Source: Bacillus mycoides (GTDB lineage Bacteria; Bacillota; Bacilli; Bacillales; Bacillaceae_G). Taken from it: a stretch of DNA of 64,000 nucleotides. Below the pieces are notes generated by a model. The model did not search any database and had not been told where the DNA came from. It was given only the letters and a program-made list of their open reading frames with translations. The stretch covers positions 411,285 to 475,284 of the forward strand of contig NZ_LXLV01000062.1 in the NCBI RefSeq assembly GCF_001757995.1. The letters are read 5' to 3'. Positions within the stretch are counted from its first letter, which is position 1; each line of letters begins with the position of its first letter. This document shows positions 48,307 to 57,805 of the stretch, piece by piece. The position numbers and the translations under genes were made by a program.

Positions 48307-49530
48307 TTATGTACGATAACAAGCGTTTATTTTCACATATTCATAGCTTAAGTCACAGCCCCAAGCTGATCCGGTCTCTTCTCCTAAATGTAAATACACA
48401 TCAATCATAATTTCATGTTCTTTTAATTTCTTTTTCATTTCCTCTTCAGAAAACATTTGCGGTTCACTATTTTTTAACACAGCGATAGATTGAAGATTAA
48501 TATCAATTATATTTGGATTAATCGCTACTTCACTTTGTCCAATACTGCTAATAATTCGCCCCCAATTTGGGTCTTCACCATGTATTGCTGTTTTCACAAG
48601 ACTTGAACCGACTATTTGCTTTGCAATTTTCTTTGCCTCTTCATTCGTTCGAGCACCTAGCACATTTACTTCTATTAACTTCGTAGCTCCTTCACCATCT
48701 TGTGCAATTTTTTTTGCTAAATCTTCACATACCTTCTGTAAAGTAAATACGAAAGTTTCCCAATCTTTATGTTCCATATTCATCGTTTTCGTTTCTGATA
48801 ATCCACTTGCCATAACGATGACCATATCATTCGTAGAAGTATCTCCATCCACCGTAATTTGATTAAACGTATGATTCGTAATTTGTGATAATACTGTTTG
48901 CAATACTTCATGCTCTATATTGGCGTCTGTTGTAATAAAACTAAGCATCGTTGCCATATTCGGGTGGATCATCCCTGAACCTTTTGCGACCCCAGCAATG
49001 GTCACTTCTTTCCCATCAATTATCATCTCATAGCAAGTTTCTTTCGTTATAAGGTCTGTCGTTAAAATTGCTTCACAAAAAGAATGAGCTTCATTTATTT
49101 CCTTTGTTGGCACAAGAGATTCGATTCCCTTTCGAATGATATCCATCGGTAAAGGTACTCCAATTACACCTGTTGAAGCGACTGCGACGTACTTTTCTTT
49201 TACTCCAAAGTGTTCCGCTCCTAACGTTCGCATCTCATAAGCATCTTGCAATCCTTTCATCCCCGTACAAGCATTTGCATTGCCGCTATTTACAACAATT
49301 GCTTGTAATTTCCCTTCTGCTGCTATGCTATCCTTCGTTACTTGCAACGGTGCTGCTTGTATTTGATTTGTTGTATACACAGCGGCACATGATGCTGGCA
49401 CCTCACAAACGATTGCACCCACATCCTTTTTCACCTTTTTCAGACCATTTGCAGTACCGATTGCCGAAAAGCCTTTCGGCGTAACAATTGAACCATTTGC
49501 TAATTTTGTAAGAGACGATGCTTTAATCAT
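48307..49530 (-). CDS. argJ: Glutamate N-acetyltransferase / N-acetylglutamate synthase
   Basis: 407 residues. The autocleavage site is KGSGMIHPNMATMLSFITTD (about 179-198; cleavage before the Thr of ATML), which splits the precursor into two chains. VNSGNANACTG and TVDGDTSTNDM are conserved. It recycles the acetyl group between ornithine and glutamate, and likely also makes N-acetylglutamate. The ATG follows AAGGGGGAAAAT. Confidence 0.94.
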   Translation of the reverse strand: MIKASSLTKLANGSIVTPKGFSAIGTANGLKKVKKDVGAIVCEVPASCAAVYTTNQIQAAPLQVTKDSIAAEGKLQAIVVNSGNANACTGMKGLQDAYEMRTLGAEHFGVKEKYVAVASTGVIGVPLPMDIIRKGIESLVPTKEINEAHSFCEAILTTDLITKETCYEMIIDGKEVTIAGVAKGSGMIHPNMATMLSFITTDANIEHEVLQTVLSQITNHTFNQITVDGDTSTNDMVIVMASGLSETKTMNMEHKDWETFVFTLQKVCEDLAKKIAQDGEGATKLIEVNVLGARTNEEAKKIAKQIVGSSLVKTAIHGEDPNWGRIISSIGQSEVAINPNIIDINLQSIAVLKNSEPQMFSEEEMKKKLKEHEIMIDVYLHLGEETGSAWGCDLSYEYVKINACYRT

Positions 49531-49540
49531 ATTTTCCCCC

Positions 49541-50578
49541 TTATGGATAAAGCGGCATATGCTGTAAACCCGTTGTTTCTTCTAGTCCCGCTAATAAATT
49601 TGCATTTTGAACCGCTTGCCCAGCTGCACCTTTCATCATATTATCTATAACAGAAACTACTGTAATTCTTTCTGTTCTTTCATCGTAAGCCATCCCAATA
49701 TCACAATAATTTGAGCCTCTTACTTCTTTCGGACTCGGAAATTCTCCTTGAGAACGAATTCGAATGAAAGCTGAGTTGTGATACGTTTCTTCATACAACG
49801 TTTGAAGTTGCTGCATTTTGATTTCTCGTTTTACTTTTGCATAGAGCGTAACCATAATTCCTCTTGATATCGGTATTAAATGTGTACTAAATGTGATTGG
49901 CTTCGCTTTATCATTCCACTCTACAAGCATTTGCTCAATCTCAGGAACGTGCTGGTGCTGATTTACTTTATAAATGTGAAGGTTATCATATAGCTCTGGA
50001 AAATGAGTCATTGTTGTTGGAGTTTTGCCCGCTCCAGATACACCTGACTTTGCATCAATGATAATCGAATCTTCTTCAATCATTCCGCTACGTACTAACG
50101 GCGCTATCGCTAATAATGCGGCTGTCGCAAAACATCCTGGGTTTGCAATTAAATTTGCATTTTGAATCTCAGGTCTTTTCCATTCACTTAATCCATATAC
50201 TGCTTTCCTAAGGATTTCTGCTTCTGCAGCTGGCCGTTTATACCATATTTCATATGACGAAGGATCTATCATACGAAAGTCTCCAGATAGGTCAATTACT
50301 TTTAAACCTACTGCCAATAATTTTGGTGTTAACTCTGCCGATACTCCCGCCGGGGTTGCTAAAAATACAATTTCAGCTTCCTTCTCTATTTTCTCCGCAT
50401 CAATTTCTTGTAACGTATGGACAAGAACATTTCGAAAATGCGGGTATACATTTGTTATAAATTCACCAACTTGTGAAAAAGAATGGAGAGATGCTATCGA
50501 AAAATATGGATGTTGCTCTAATAACCGAATTAACTCAATACCTCCATATCCAGTTGCTCCAATAATTGCGACTTTCAT
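49541..50578 (-). CDS. argC: N-acetyl-gamma-glutamyl-phosphate reductase
   Basis: 345 residues. NADP-binding IGATGYGGIELIRLL (about 5-19), active-site Cys in NPGCFATAALLAIAPL and His in HVPEIEQ. First gene of the operon, preceded by GAGGAGGAGC and by a strong promoter with an ARG box. Confidence 0.95.
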   Translation of the reverse strand: MKVAIIGATGYGGIELIRLLEQHPYFSIASLHSFSQVGEFITNVYPHFRNVLVHTLQEIDAEKIEKEAEIVFLATPAGVSAELTPKLLAVGLKVIDLSGDFRMIDPSSYEIWYKRPAAEAEILRKAVYGLSEWKRPEIQNANLIANPGCFATAALLAIAPLVRSGMIEEDSIIIDAKSGVSGAGKTPTTMTHFPELYDNLHIYKVNQHQHVPEIEQMLVEWNDKAKPITFSTHLIPISRGIMVTLYAKVKREIKMQQLQTLYEETYHNSAFIRIRSQGEFPSPKEVRGSNYCDIGMAYDERTERITVVSVIDNMMKGAAGQAVQNANLLAGLEETTGLQHMPLYP

Positions 50579-50615
50579 AAGCTCCTCCTCATATCTATTC
50601 TTTAAATTAAGTATG

Positions 50616-50644
50616 ATTATAATATTGCATAATTATAAAGTCAA
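50616..50644 (-). promoter_or_regulatory. argC promoter with ARG box
   Basis: On the minus strand TTGACT (50644-50639), exactly 17 nt, TATAAT (50621-50616). Within the spacer, ATTGCATAATTATAAAGT (50624-50641) fits the ArgR/AhrC box TNTGNATWWWWATNCANA core with one mismatch. Repression by arginine-bound AhrC is inferred. 50645-50769 is AT-rich without other recognised features. Confidence 0.8.
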
Positions 50645-50769
50645 TTAAATATTTATAATTTTTAAAAACTTCAAAATATTAATCTTACTATAAAAGCAAT
50701 ATACACAAGTGGATTTTTATGCAAAAATAGTGCATAGTAGTATTTTCATTTCACTTCAAGTACAATAAA

Positions 50770-50914
50770 GTGAAACTATAATCAGTGGGGTTTTGTTCAT
50801 CCCCACTGATTATTAGTTGAACCAATCGGGCCTTTACGGACAGTTGATCTCCCACCTAACTTCTTTGCTCCAGCCGAATTTTAAGGTGGGAGTTTTACTG
50901 CCCGTTAATGCGGG
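50770..50914 (+). repeat. bcr1-type repeat, copy B
   Basis: A 145-bp element between ATAAA at 50765-50769 and 50915-50919, in opposite orientation to copy A at 7997. It starts GTGAAACT and ends CCCGTTAATGCGGG. Arms ATCAGTGGGG/CCCCACTGAT and CTCCCACCT/AGGTGGGAG are fully paired and differ from copy A by matched changes on both sides of the stems. It sits 38 nt ahead of the yqzH-like start. Confidence 0.9.
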
Positions 50915-50952
50915 ATAAAACAATACATGTATACATACAGGCGGGGAAAAAC

Positions 50953-51138
50953 ATGAATGAAAAATTAATTGAGAAAATGATTATAAAAAGTTTTCGGCAA
51001 TATCAATGTAATCCTGTTTCAAAAGAGGATCAGGAAATGCTAATTAAACATATTCAAATGATAATTCATTCCAATACTGAAATTGATGTATACGAGGCAG
51101 TTGAGGATATCGTTTACGATTATGTGACTGGAAAATAA
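50953..51138 (+). CDS. yqzH: YqzH-like small protein
   Basis: 61 residues, MNEKLIEKMIIKSFRQYQCN start, helical, ending VEDIVYDYVTGK. Size and position beside yqjQ/yqjP agree with B. subtilis YqzH. GGCGGGGAAAA gives a fair ribosome site for ATG 50953. With bcr1 copy B ending 38 nt upstream, its promoter must lie inside or upstream of the repeat. Function unknown. Confidence 0.72.
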   Translation: MNEKLIEKMIIKSFRQYQCNPVSKEDQEMLIKHIQMIIHSNTEIDVYEAVEDIVYDYVTGK

Positions 51139-51177
51139 AAAAATAGGAGATTTCCATATGGAAATCTCCTATTTTTT
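51138..51177. terminator. Bidirectional terminator
   Basis: AAAATAGGAGATTTCC and GGAAATCTCCTATTTT form a 16-bp stem around ATAT. Confidence 0.93.
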
Positions 51178-51963
51178 ACTTAATGATTTGCCTGCAACAC
51201 GTTCAAATAAACCTGGGAATAATGCGTAGAGCTTCGGTCCCATTCCCATCCACTTTGGCAAGTTTACTTCACGTTTTTTCGTTTGCATCGCCTTTACGAT
51301 TTGTTCTGCTACATATGTTGGTTTTAACATGTAACGTCCCATATTTTTCACATATGTACCTGATTGATCGGCTATTTCAAAAAAGTTCGTATCTATCGGT
51401 CCTGGGTTAATTGCTGTTACATACACATTTGTGTTAGATAACTCCATACGCAAACTATTCGTAAATCCTAATACAGCGTGTTTTGTTGCTGCATAAGCAC
51501 TCGACTTCGGAGTTGCAATTTTTCCAGCCAATGAAGCAATATTAATAATTTGTCCTTCATTCCTTTTTACCATATAAGGTAATACCGCTTTCGTACAAGC
51601 TACTAATCCAAATACATTTACTTGAAACATATCCTTTACTTCATCCATTGACGCATCTTCAAACGTTTTAAAAATACCAAACCCCGCATTATTTACCAAT
51701 ATATCAATACGTCCTACTTCTTGTAATACCTTTGAAAAAACAGATTGTACTTTCGTTTCTTCACTTACATCTAATACATAGTAATAGCAAGGCGTATTAT
51801 AAGTTACTTTAATTTTGTCTGCTAATGCTTGTAGCTTCTCTTCTGTTCGAGCCATTAATACCGGCGTCGCCCCTTGCTCTGCAACCTGCATTGCAACTTG
51901 CTCTCCAATTCCACTAGAAGCACCTGTAATGACGATTACTTTTTCTTGTAAACGTCCCGTCAT
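51169..51963 (-). CDS. yqjQ: Short-chain dehydrogenase/reductase, YqjQ-like
   Basis: 264 residues from ATG 51963 (GTAGGTGAC upstream; an in-frame GTG at 51972 abuts the yqjP stop). SDR motifs: TGASSGIGEQVA (cofactor), NNAGFG, catalytic Ser in NIASLAGKIATPKS, YAATKHAVLG (YxxxK), and NPGPIDTNFF. Substrate unknown. It follows yqjP by 9 nt and is in the same operon, as in B. subtilis. Confidence 0.9.
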   Translation of the reverse strand: MTGRLQEKVIVITGASSGIGEQVAMQVAEQGATPVLMARTEEKLQALADKIKVTYNTPCYYYVLDVSEETKVQSVFSKVLQEVGRIDILVNNAGFGIFKTFEDASMDEVKDMFQVNVFGLVACTKAVLPYMVKRNEGQIINIASLAGKIATPKSSAYAATKHAVLGFTNSLRMELSNTNVYVTAINPGPIDTNFFEIADQSGTYVKNMGRYMLKPTYVAEQIVKAMQTKKREVNLPKWMGMGPKLYALFPGLFERVAGKSLSKK

Positions 51964-51972
51964 TGCTGTCAC

Positions 51973-52926
51973 CTACTTTGCATAATAAATCAATTGTTGT
52001 GAAGATTCATCAATCATCACTTGTTGATTATATGCTAAAAAGTCTAATTGTCCAACAGTTTCTGAGATAGTAAGTGGCAATTGCTCTTTATATAATACCG
52101 GAAATAGTTTTACACATACTTCAAATGCTGTCATTGGCTTTTCCTTTAATAGTTCAAGCACTTTAAAAGCACGTGTCTCTTGCTTTTGTAATCTTGTTTC
52201 AATAAGTTGTTTCACATTCAGAACATCTTCCCCATGCCCTGATAAAATACGTGAAATATTCATTTCACTTAAACGTTTTAACGTTTGATTATACTGCAAT
52301 AAAGGATGAGCTCTTTCTGTTTGCCCTTCATATGGTGGTTCTAATATTGGATTGGAAGAAATATGACTAATGAGAGCATCCCCACCAATTAATATTCCAT
52401 CAGATTCTCTATATAATGAAATATGAGTGGAAGCATGACCCGGGGTTTCAATCACTGTAAATCCAGGTAGCGAATCTATACGATCTCCCTCTCTCACAGT
52501 ATGTGTTAACGATCTATTACAAGAATATTTAAGTGTCTTCGTCGTCAATAGCGCCTCACCATTCAGAAATGCTGCTGGAACGCCGAACTGCAATGCTGTC
52601 TCTTTAAAAAATTCATGATACCTCTTTAAAAATTCAGCATTCTGTGTAATCCACGGTTCATTCCAAGGATGTCCGATAATCTTTACTTTTTCAGAAAATG
52701 TATTTAAAAGTCCGCAATGATCCGCATGGTGATGCGTAATCACTACCGTTTCAATATCTTCTATCTTATGCCCTAATGTACCTAATTGACTTTCTAGTGC
52801 CTTCTTTGCTTCTTCTGTATTTGTCCCTGTATCAATTAACGTTAATGTTTCTCCCTCAACTAAAAACACATTCACTGTCTCAACTGCAAATGGAACAGGA
52901 ATCTCCATTCGATGAATCGCCGTCAT
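51973..52926 (-). CDS. yqjP: Metallo-beta-lactamase-fold hydrolase, YqjP-like
   Basis: 317 residues. HHHADHCGLL (HxHxDH-type metal motif), ETPGHASTHISLY, IGGDALISH and LSGHGEDV supply the metal ligands of the glyoxalase II/lactamase fold. A C-terminal helical domain resembles LACTB2-type winged helix. GGGGGGCTAAGC precedes the ATG. Substrate unknown; operon partner of yqjQ, divergent from proI. Confidence 0.88.
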   Translation of the reverse strand: MTAIHRMEIPVPFAVETVNVFLVEGETLTLIDTGTNTEEAKKALESQLGTLGHKIEDIETVVITHHHADHCGLLNTFSEKVKIIGHPWNEPWITQNAEFLKRYHEFFKETALQFGVPAAFLNGEALLTTKTLKYSCNRSLTHTVREGDRIDSLPGFTVIETPGHASTHISLYRESDGILIGGDALISHISSNPILEPPYEGQTERAHPLLQYNQTLKRLSEMNISRILSGHGEDVLNVKQLIETRLQKQETRAFKVLELLKEKPMTAFEVCVKLFPVLYKEQLPLTISETVGQLDFLAYNQQVMIDESSQQLIYYAK

Positions 52927-53092
52927 GCTTAGCCCCCCCTGTCTTTTTCCGGTTCAAAAATGAATACCTCTTCAGTTTACAACTTCCCTATAAATTTGTC
53001 ATTATCTTCAGATAAAAAGAGGTGTTTTCCATAAAAAAACGAATGTATGTACATTTATAAGTATTTCTAACCAAATTTAAAGGAGGCACATC

Positions 53093-53932
53093 ATGTCTAT
53101 GCAAAACATTTCCTTTCTCGGTGCAGGCTCTATTGCCGAAGCGATTATTGGTGGTTTATTAAACGCAAATGTTGTAAAGGGAGAACATGTCACTGTAAGT
53201 AATCGTTCTAACGAGACAAGATTACAGGAGTTACATAAAAAATACGGTGTCAAAGGTACACATAATAAAAAGGAATTACTTGCTGATGCAAATATTCTTT
53301 TTCTAGCTATGAAGCCAAAAGATGTCGCAGAAGCGATTATTCCTCTTAAAGAATACATAAATAATGACTTGCTTATTATTTCGTTATTAGCAGGTGTTTC
53401 TACTCATTCAATTAGAAACCTACTTCAAAAAGACGTTCCGATTATTCGTGCAATGCCAAATACATCTGCAGCCATTTTAAAATCCGCTACCGCTATCTCA
53501 CCTTCAGAACACACAACGGAGGAACATATTCGCATTGCAACATCGTTATTCGAAACGATTGGTCTCGTCTCTGTTGTAGAAGAAGAAGATATGCATGCTG
53601 TCACTGCATTATCCGGAAGTGGACCAGCTTATATTTATTACCTGGTAGAGGCAATGGAAGAGGCAGCAAAAAAAATTGGTTTAAAAGAAGATGTTGCAAA
53701 ATCTCTTATTCTTCAGACGATGATTGGTGCTGCTGAAATGCTAAAAGCAAGCGAAAAACACCCTTCTATTTTGCGAAAAGAAATTACTTCTCCTGGTGGA
53801 ACAACTGAAGCAGGTATTGAAGTATTACAGGAGCATAATTTTCAACAAGCATTAATCTCATGTATTACACAAGCAACGAAACGATCACACGATCTTGGAA
53901 AAACATTAGAAAAAATAGCAAAAGAAAAATAA
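53093..53932 (+). CDS. proI: Pyrroline-5-carboxylate reductase
   Basis: 279 residues. NADPH-binding ISFLGAGSIAEAIIGGLL (about 5-22), MPNTSAAI, and the signature SGSGPAYIYYLVEAM plus ITSPGGTTEAGIEVL. It makes proline from P5C. The neighbourhood with yqjQ/yqjP matches B. subtilis proI; other proC-type copies usually exist elsewhere in these genomes. AAAGGAGG precedes the ATG. Confidence 0.93.
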   Translation: MSMQNISFLGAGSIAEAIIGGLLNANVVKGEHVTVSNRSNETRLQELHKKYGVKGTHNKKELLADANILFLAMKPKDVAEAIIPLKEYINNDLLIISLLAGVSTHSIRNLLQKDVPIIRAMPNTSAAILKSATAISPSEHTTEEHIRIATSLFETIGLVSVVEEEDMHAVTALSGSGPAYIYYLVEAMEEAAKKIGLKEDVAKSLILQTMIGAAEMLKASEKHPSILRKEITSPGGTTEAGIEVLQEHNFQQALISCITQATKRSHDLGKTLEKIAKEK

Positions 53933-53967
53933 AAACGGAGCTCAACTTTATTTGAGCTCCGTTTTTA
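53931..53967. terminator. Terminator of proI
   Basis: AAAAACGGAGCTCAA and TTGAGCTCCGTTTTT form a 15-bp stem; usable from both sides. Confidence 0.93.
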
Positions 53968-53988
53968 CTTTAATCATATGATATGCTT

Positions 53989-54867
53989 TTAGTTATTACT
54001 CTTACCAAAAATCTCTTCTTGCAAACGACGACCTGTCGGTGTTGCTGCAAGTCCACCTTCTGCTGTTTCACGAAGTGCTACTGGCATCGTTTGTCCAATT
54101 CTAAACATAGCCTCAATGACTTCATCACATGGAATTGTACTAGTTACACCAGCTAGTGATAAATCAGCTGAAATCATGGCATTCGCAGCTCCTGCTGCAT
54201 TACGTTTTACACAAGGTACTTCTACAAGCCCTGCAACAGGATCACATACTAAACCAAGCATATTCTTTAATGAAATCGCCATCGCTGTAGCTGCTTGATC
54301 TTGTGTTCCACCAGCCATCTCAACTGCTGCTGCCGCTGCCATTCCACTTGCTGAACCTACTTCAGCTTGGCAACCTCCTGCAGCGCCGGAAATACAAGCA
54401 TTATTCGCAACAACCATACCGAAAGCTCCTGCTGTAAATAAAAATTCAATCATTTCTTCACGTGTAGGCTGTAATTTTTCTTTCAATGCAAACAGTACAC
54501 CTGGCACTGTTCCAGCAGAACCTGCTGTTGGTGTTGCACAAATGATTCCCATCGCTGCGTTTACTTCATTTGTCGCAACCGCTTTACTCACTGCGTCCAA
54601 AATTGTATCCCCAGATAAGCCTTTTCCGCTCTTCATATACTCTCGAACTTTCACAGCATCTCCGCCAGTTAAACCCGTCGGTGATTTTACACCACGAATA
54701 CCACGTTCTACTGCTTGTTCCATCACAACTAAGTTCTTTTCCATACCAGCAATTACTTCTTCACGTGAAATACGTCTTGTATCCATTTCACATTGAATCA
54801 TAATTTCTGCGATTTTTACATTTTGCTCTTTAGCTTGCGCCACTAGTTCCGCTGCGTTCCGAAACAT
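53989..54867 (-). CDS. sdaAA: L-serine dehydratase, iron-sulfur-dependent, alpha subunit
   Basis: 292 residues from ATG 54867 (AGGGGGGACAC upstream). Cluster-binding cysteines lie in CATPTAGSAGTVPG, ACISGAAGGCQAEVG and LVCDPVAGLVEVPC. With the beta subunit it deaminates serine to pyruvate and ammonia. The Gly/Ala-rich runs are typical. It starts 18 nt after sdaAB. Confidence 0.94.
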   Translation of the reverse strand: MFRNAAELVAQAKEQNVKIAEIMIQCEMDTRRISREEVIAGMEKNLVVMEQAVERGIRGVKSPTGLTGGDAVKVREYMKSGKGLSGDTILDAVSKAVATNEVNAAMGIICATPTAGSAGTVPGVLFALKEKLQPTREEMIEFLFTAGAFGMVVANNACISGAAGGCQAEVGSASGMAAAAAVEMAGGTQDQAATAMAISLKNMLGLVCDPVAGLVEVPCVKRNAAGAANAMISADLSLAGVTSTIPCDEVIEAMFRIGQTMPVALRETAEGGLAATPTGRRLQEEIFGKSNN

Positions 54868-54885
54868 GGTGTGTCCCCCCTGCAA

Positions 54886-55545
54886 TTAATCCATAATAGT
54901 TACTTGGCAAATATTTTGTTGTCCATTTATTTCTTCAATCACTTCATCTGCTAATAATTCATCTGTTTCAATGACCATAAGCGCTCTTCTTCCTTTTTCC
55001 TTACGAGAAACACTCATTGTACTAATGTTAATCTCATGCTTAGCAAGAATTGAAGCTACAGCTGCGATAGCACCAAAGCGATCGTTATTTACAATAAGTA
55101 GTGCTGGACTCGTGCCTGTTAATTGAAGATCGAATCCGTTTAATTCTACAACTTCAATTTTACCGCCACCAATTGAGCAAGCAACAACTTCAATTTCCTC
55201 TTCACCTTTATACAGACGAATTTTCGCTGTATTTGGATGCGGAGCATTTGCATCTTCTTCAATGAATTCCACTTCAATCCCGCGTTCTTTTGCAATATCT
55301 AACGCACTTGGAATACGTAAATCATCTGTTTCAAATCCTAGTATTCCACCGATTAGCGCTACATCCGTACCGTGACCACGGTATGTTTTTGCAAATGAAC
55401 CATATAATGAAATGCTAACTCTCTCTGGCTCATGACGAAACAGCTGACGAGCAACTTGCCCCATTCTTGCCGCGCCTGCTGTATGTGAACTTGATGGACC
55501 AATCATAACCGGACCAATAATATCAAACACTGAGCGGTACTTCAT
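54886..55545 (-). CDS. sdaAB: L-serine dehydratase, beta subunit
   Basis: 219 residues. SDH beta signature IGPVMIGPSSSHTAGAARMG (about 10-29) and a C-terminal ACT domain (ALLIVNNDRFGAIAAVASIL, then NISTMSVSRKEKGRRALMVI). Serine sensing by the ACT domain is expected. The next upstream gene is a decayed transporter that may once have supplied substrate. Confidence 0.94.
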   Translation of the reverse strand: MKYRSVFDIIGPVMIGPSSSHTAGAARMGQVARQLFRHEPERVSISLYGSFAKTYRGHGTDVALIGGILGFETDDLRIPSALDIAKERGIEVEFIEEDANAPHPNTAKIRLYKGEEEIEVVACSIGGGKIEVVELNGFDLQLTGTSPALLIVNNDRFGAIAAVASILAKHEINISTMSVSRKEKGRRALMVIETDELLADEVIEEINGQQNICQVTIMD

Positions 55546-55590
55546 CATAACTCCCCCTAAACCTCTATGAAAATTTTTTCTACTATTCTA

Positions 55591-56069
55591 TTAAGCTGCC
55601 ACATCTGTTGCTTTTCCAGCCGTACCACAAATTTGCTCCGCTGTACGAATTGGATAGTTTTTGAACAGCAGTGAACCAATATATCCTGAAATAATACCAG
55701 ATACCATAATACATAAGAAACATAGCGTTACTTTCATTTAAAATGATATAAGATAACCAGCAATAAAGCCTGGTAGCAATCAAAATTTTAACACAGAAGC
55801 CATTGCAAGCATAGCATAAACAGGTGATACACCCATTGCTAATGCGCTACTCCTCCTAGACTACCTGCTGATTGTCCAACCTCTTTTAAAAATGATATAC
55901 CAATTAAATCTCCACCAACGTATAATTGAAAAGCTTCAACTAAGAAACTTGCAACGGCCGCATTTGCTAAAGCTCCCATTGCTTTCATACCGTTTGGCGC
56001 TTTAAAACTAAAGAGTGAAAAAAGACTTAGTACAAATAATAGTAATATCGTTCCCTTAATAATCTCCAT
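55591..56069 (-). pseudogene. Decayed membrane transporter, PTS EIIC-like
   Basis: An intact N-terminus of 76 codons (MEIIKGTILLLFVLSLFSLF to GQSAGSLGG) shifts frame and stops. Downstream, the other frame reads AMGVSPVYAMLAMAS, a stop, LLPGFIAGYLISF, a stop, then MKVTLCFLCIMVSGIISGYI and IRTAEQICGTAGKATDVAA. The pieces make sense only as parts of one polytopic transporter with frameshifts, internal stops and large deletions (intact relatives are over 300 residues). PTS EIIC_2-like identity is from the style of the pieces, not certain. Confidence 0.85.
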
Positions 56070-56394
56070 GATGCCCTCTCACTTTTTGGTCAATTTCGTT
56101 TGTTACGAAAAATGGCTAAAACGCACGCTGTAACTTACTATAAATTATAATGTGCCCTCATTATAGCTTGTTTTTTATGAAACGCTTACTTTTATTGAAT
56201 TTTAAAATTTCTGAATAAAAGTCTGTTTTTCCTATTTGTATCACTTGTATGTCGTCCGACTTATATAACAGTTTTTTTAAATAATCGATATTATATATTT
56301 TTATCCTATATCTCTAAACCATTACAACTTTCTGTGTTACCCAATATAAATATAAAATGATAACAGTTTTAGTAAAAAAAAATTTATTATAAAC
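56070..56394. other. AT-rich intergenic region
   Basis: No ORF of note. The minus strand has TATAAT at 56165-56160 that could drive the pseudogene and sdaA genes, but its -35 is poor. A cre-like GAAACGCTTAC at about 56179 has several mismatches. Confidence 0.5.
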
Positions 56395-56428
56395 AAAAAA
56401 AATGGCAAACATATGTTACCATTTTTTG
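56395..56428 (-). terminator. Terminator of rnz
   Basis: AATGG-c-AAC and GTT-a-CCATT pair around ATAT, with a T run on the minus strand. Confidence 0.8.
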
Positions 56429-56432
56429 AATA

Positions 56433-57356
56433 TCACTTTTCTACTGGAAATGATTTCAAATCCATCGCGATTTCTGTATTAGAAAATAACTCTCTTGCTT
56501 CTTTCAGCAATTCCTTATATGTATCTCCTTGATAACGAGAACTAATATGAGTCAATATTAATCGCTTTACATTTGCATTTAATGCAATACGTGCAGCTTG
56601 TTCTGTTGTTGAATGGAAATAGTCATGCGCTTGCTGTTCATCTTCTGCCGCAAAAGTCGCTTCATGAACAAGTACATCAGCATCTTGCGCAAGCTCTCTA
56701 CTCGCTTCGCAATATCGTGTATCACCTAAAATTGTAATAACTCTTCCTTTTTGAGGCGGGCCGATAAAATCTTTTCCATTTAACACTGTGCCATTCTCTA
56801 ATTCAACTACTTCACCATCTTTTAAGCGTTTAAAAACTGGACCAGGTTTCACACCCATTCCCAGTAACTTATCCACTAAAAGAGCTCCCTGTATATCTTT
56901 CTCTACAATTCGATATCCGAAACATTCGATTCCGTGTGATAACCTTTTTGTTTCTACACAGAATTCATTATCCTCAAACACAATACCTTCTTCCGTAACC
57001 TCAACGATTTCAAGTGGATATTTAACATGTGTCGTACTTACTAATAATGCTACTTCAATAAATTGTTTAATTCCTTTTGGGCCGTACACTGTTAACGGCG
57101 TCGTTCCTCCTTGAAAAGAACGGCTCCCTAATAAACCAGGCAAACCAAAAATATGATCTCCATGTAAATGGGTAATAAATATTTTTTCAATGCGTCTTGG
57201 GCGTACAGACGTATGTAAAATTTGATGCTGAGTCGCTTCACCACAGTCAAATAGCCACGTTTGTCCTCGTTCTTCTAACAATTGTAAGGCAATTGCTGAA
57301 ACGTTCCTTCCTTTTGAAGGAACACCTGCACCAGTTCCTAAAAATACAAATTCCAC
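56433..57356 (-). CDS. rnz: Ribonuclease Z
   Basis: 307 residues. [19 protein letters not shown] (HxHxDH zinc motif, about 62-80), [16 protein letters not shown] and LTHISSRY supply the remaining ligands; the exosite arm is the insertion around [19 protein letters not shown]. It cleaves the 3' trailer of tRNA precursors that lack CCA. B. subtilis yqjK. GGAGGAAAG precedes the ATG. Confidence 0.95.
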   Translation of the reverse strand: MEFVFLGTGAGVPSKGRNVSAIALQLLEERGQTWLFDCGEATQHQILHTSVRPRRIEKIFITHLHGDHIFGLPGLLGSRSFQGGTTPLTVYGPKGIKQFIEVALLVSTTHVKYPLEIVEVTEEGIVFEDNEFCVETKRLSHGIECFGYRIVEKDIQGALLVDKLLGMGVKPGPVFKRLKDGEVVELENGTVLNGKDFIGPPQKGRVITILGDTRYCEASRELAQDADVLVHEATFAAEDEQQAHDYFHSTTEQAARIALNANVKRLILTHISSRYQGDTYKELLKEARELFSNTEIAMDLKSFPVEK

Positions 57357-57458
57357 TTTCTTTCCTCCAGCTCTTTATATAATCTATCTTTCATCTTACG
57401 GAATGTTATTTCAAATGGCAAATTGAATTTACATAACCAATCATCTAGACAACTATAT

Positions 57459-57501
57459 AACACGAACGTTCAAAATAAAAAACTTAACAATCGTTCGTGT
57501 T
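57459..57501. promoter_or_regulatory. Inverted repeat in the rnz / 57546 divergent region
   Basis: AACACGAACG (57459-57468) and CGTTCGTGTT (57492-57501) are perfect 10-bp arms with a 23-nt spacer. TTAACA (57484) and TAATAT (57508-57513) may form the plus-strand promoter overlapping the right arm. A regulator binding site or a transcript hairpin are both possible. Confidence 0.55.
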
Positions 57502-57545
57502 TTGTAGTAATATAACTATATCACATATAAAGGGAGCGTTTTATT

Positions 57546-57797
57546 ATGAAAGAAGTATTTCGTTTACAAACTGATTTTTCATCTTCATTTGATCGCTGGG
57601 TAAGTTCTTTCGTTTCTGATCACCCAGCACAACTAGAGTGGACGACTTTAAAAGAATTAATTCATGAATATACAACATCACATACAAATGAGACGTTACC
57701 AACATATATTTCTTCAGCTTTAACATATTACGCACAACGCGTTTCAACAACAAATAGCTCAGAGATTGTTATTTTTGAAAATCCTACAATCTCGTAA
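57546..57797 (+). CDS. Uncharacterised small protein
   Basis: 83 residues, MKEVFRLQTDFSSSFDRWVS start, helical, soluble, with no known motif. AAAGGGAGCG is well placed before ATG 57546, and a terminator follows, so it looks like a real monocistronic gene. Confidence 0.7.
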   Translation: MKEVFRLQTDFSSSFDRWVSSFVSDHPAQLEWTTLKELIHEYTTSHTNETLPTYISSALTYYAQRVSTTNSSEIVIFENPTIS

Positions 57798-57805
57798 TCT
57801 AAAGT

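Noticed and set aside
56175-56192. cre site upstream of the sdaA region
   Set aside because: At least three fixed positions of the consensus are missed.
57459-57501. LexA box near rnz
   Set aside because: GAACGTTC has no 4-nt spacing between half-sites.
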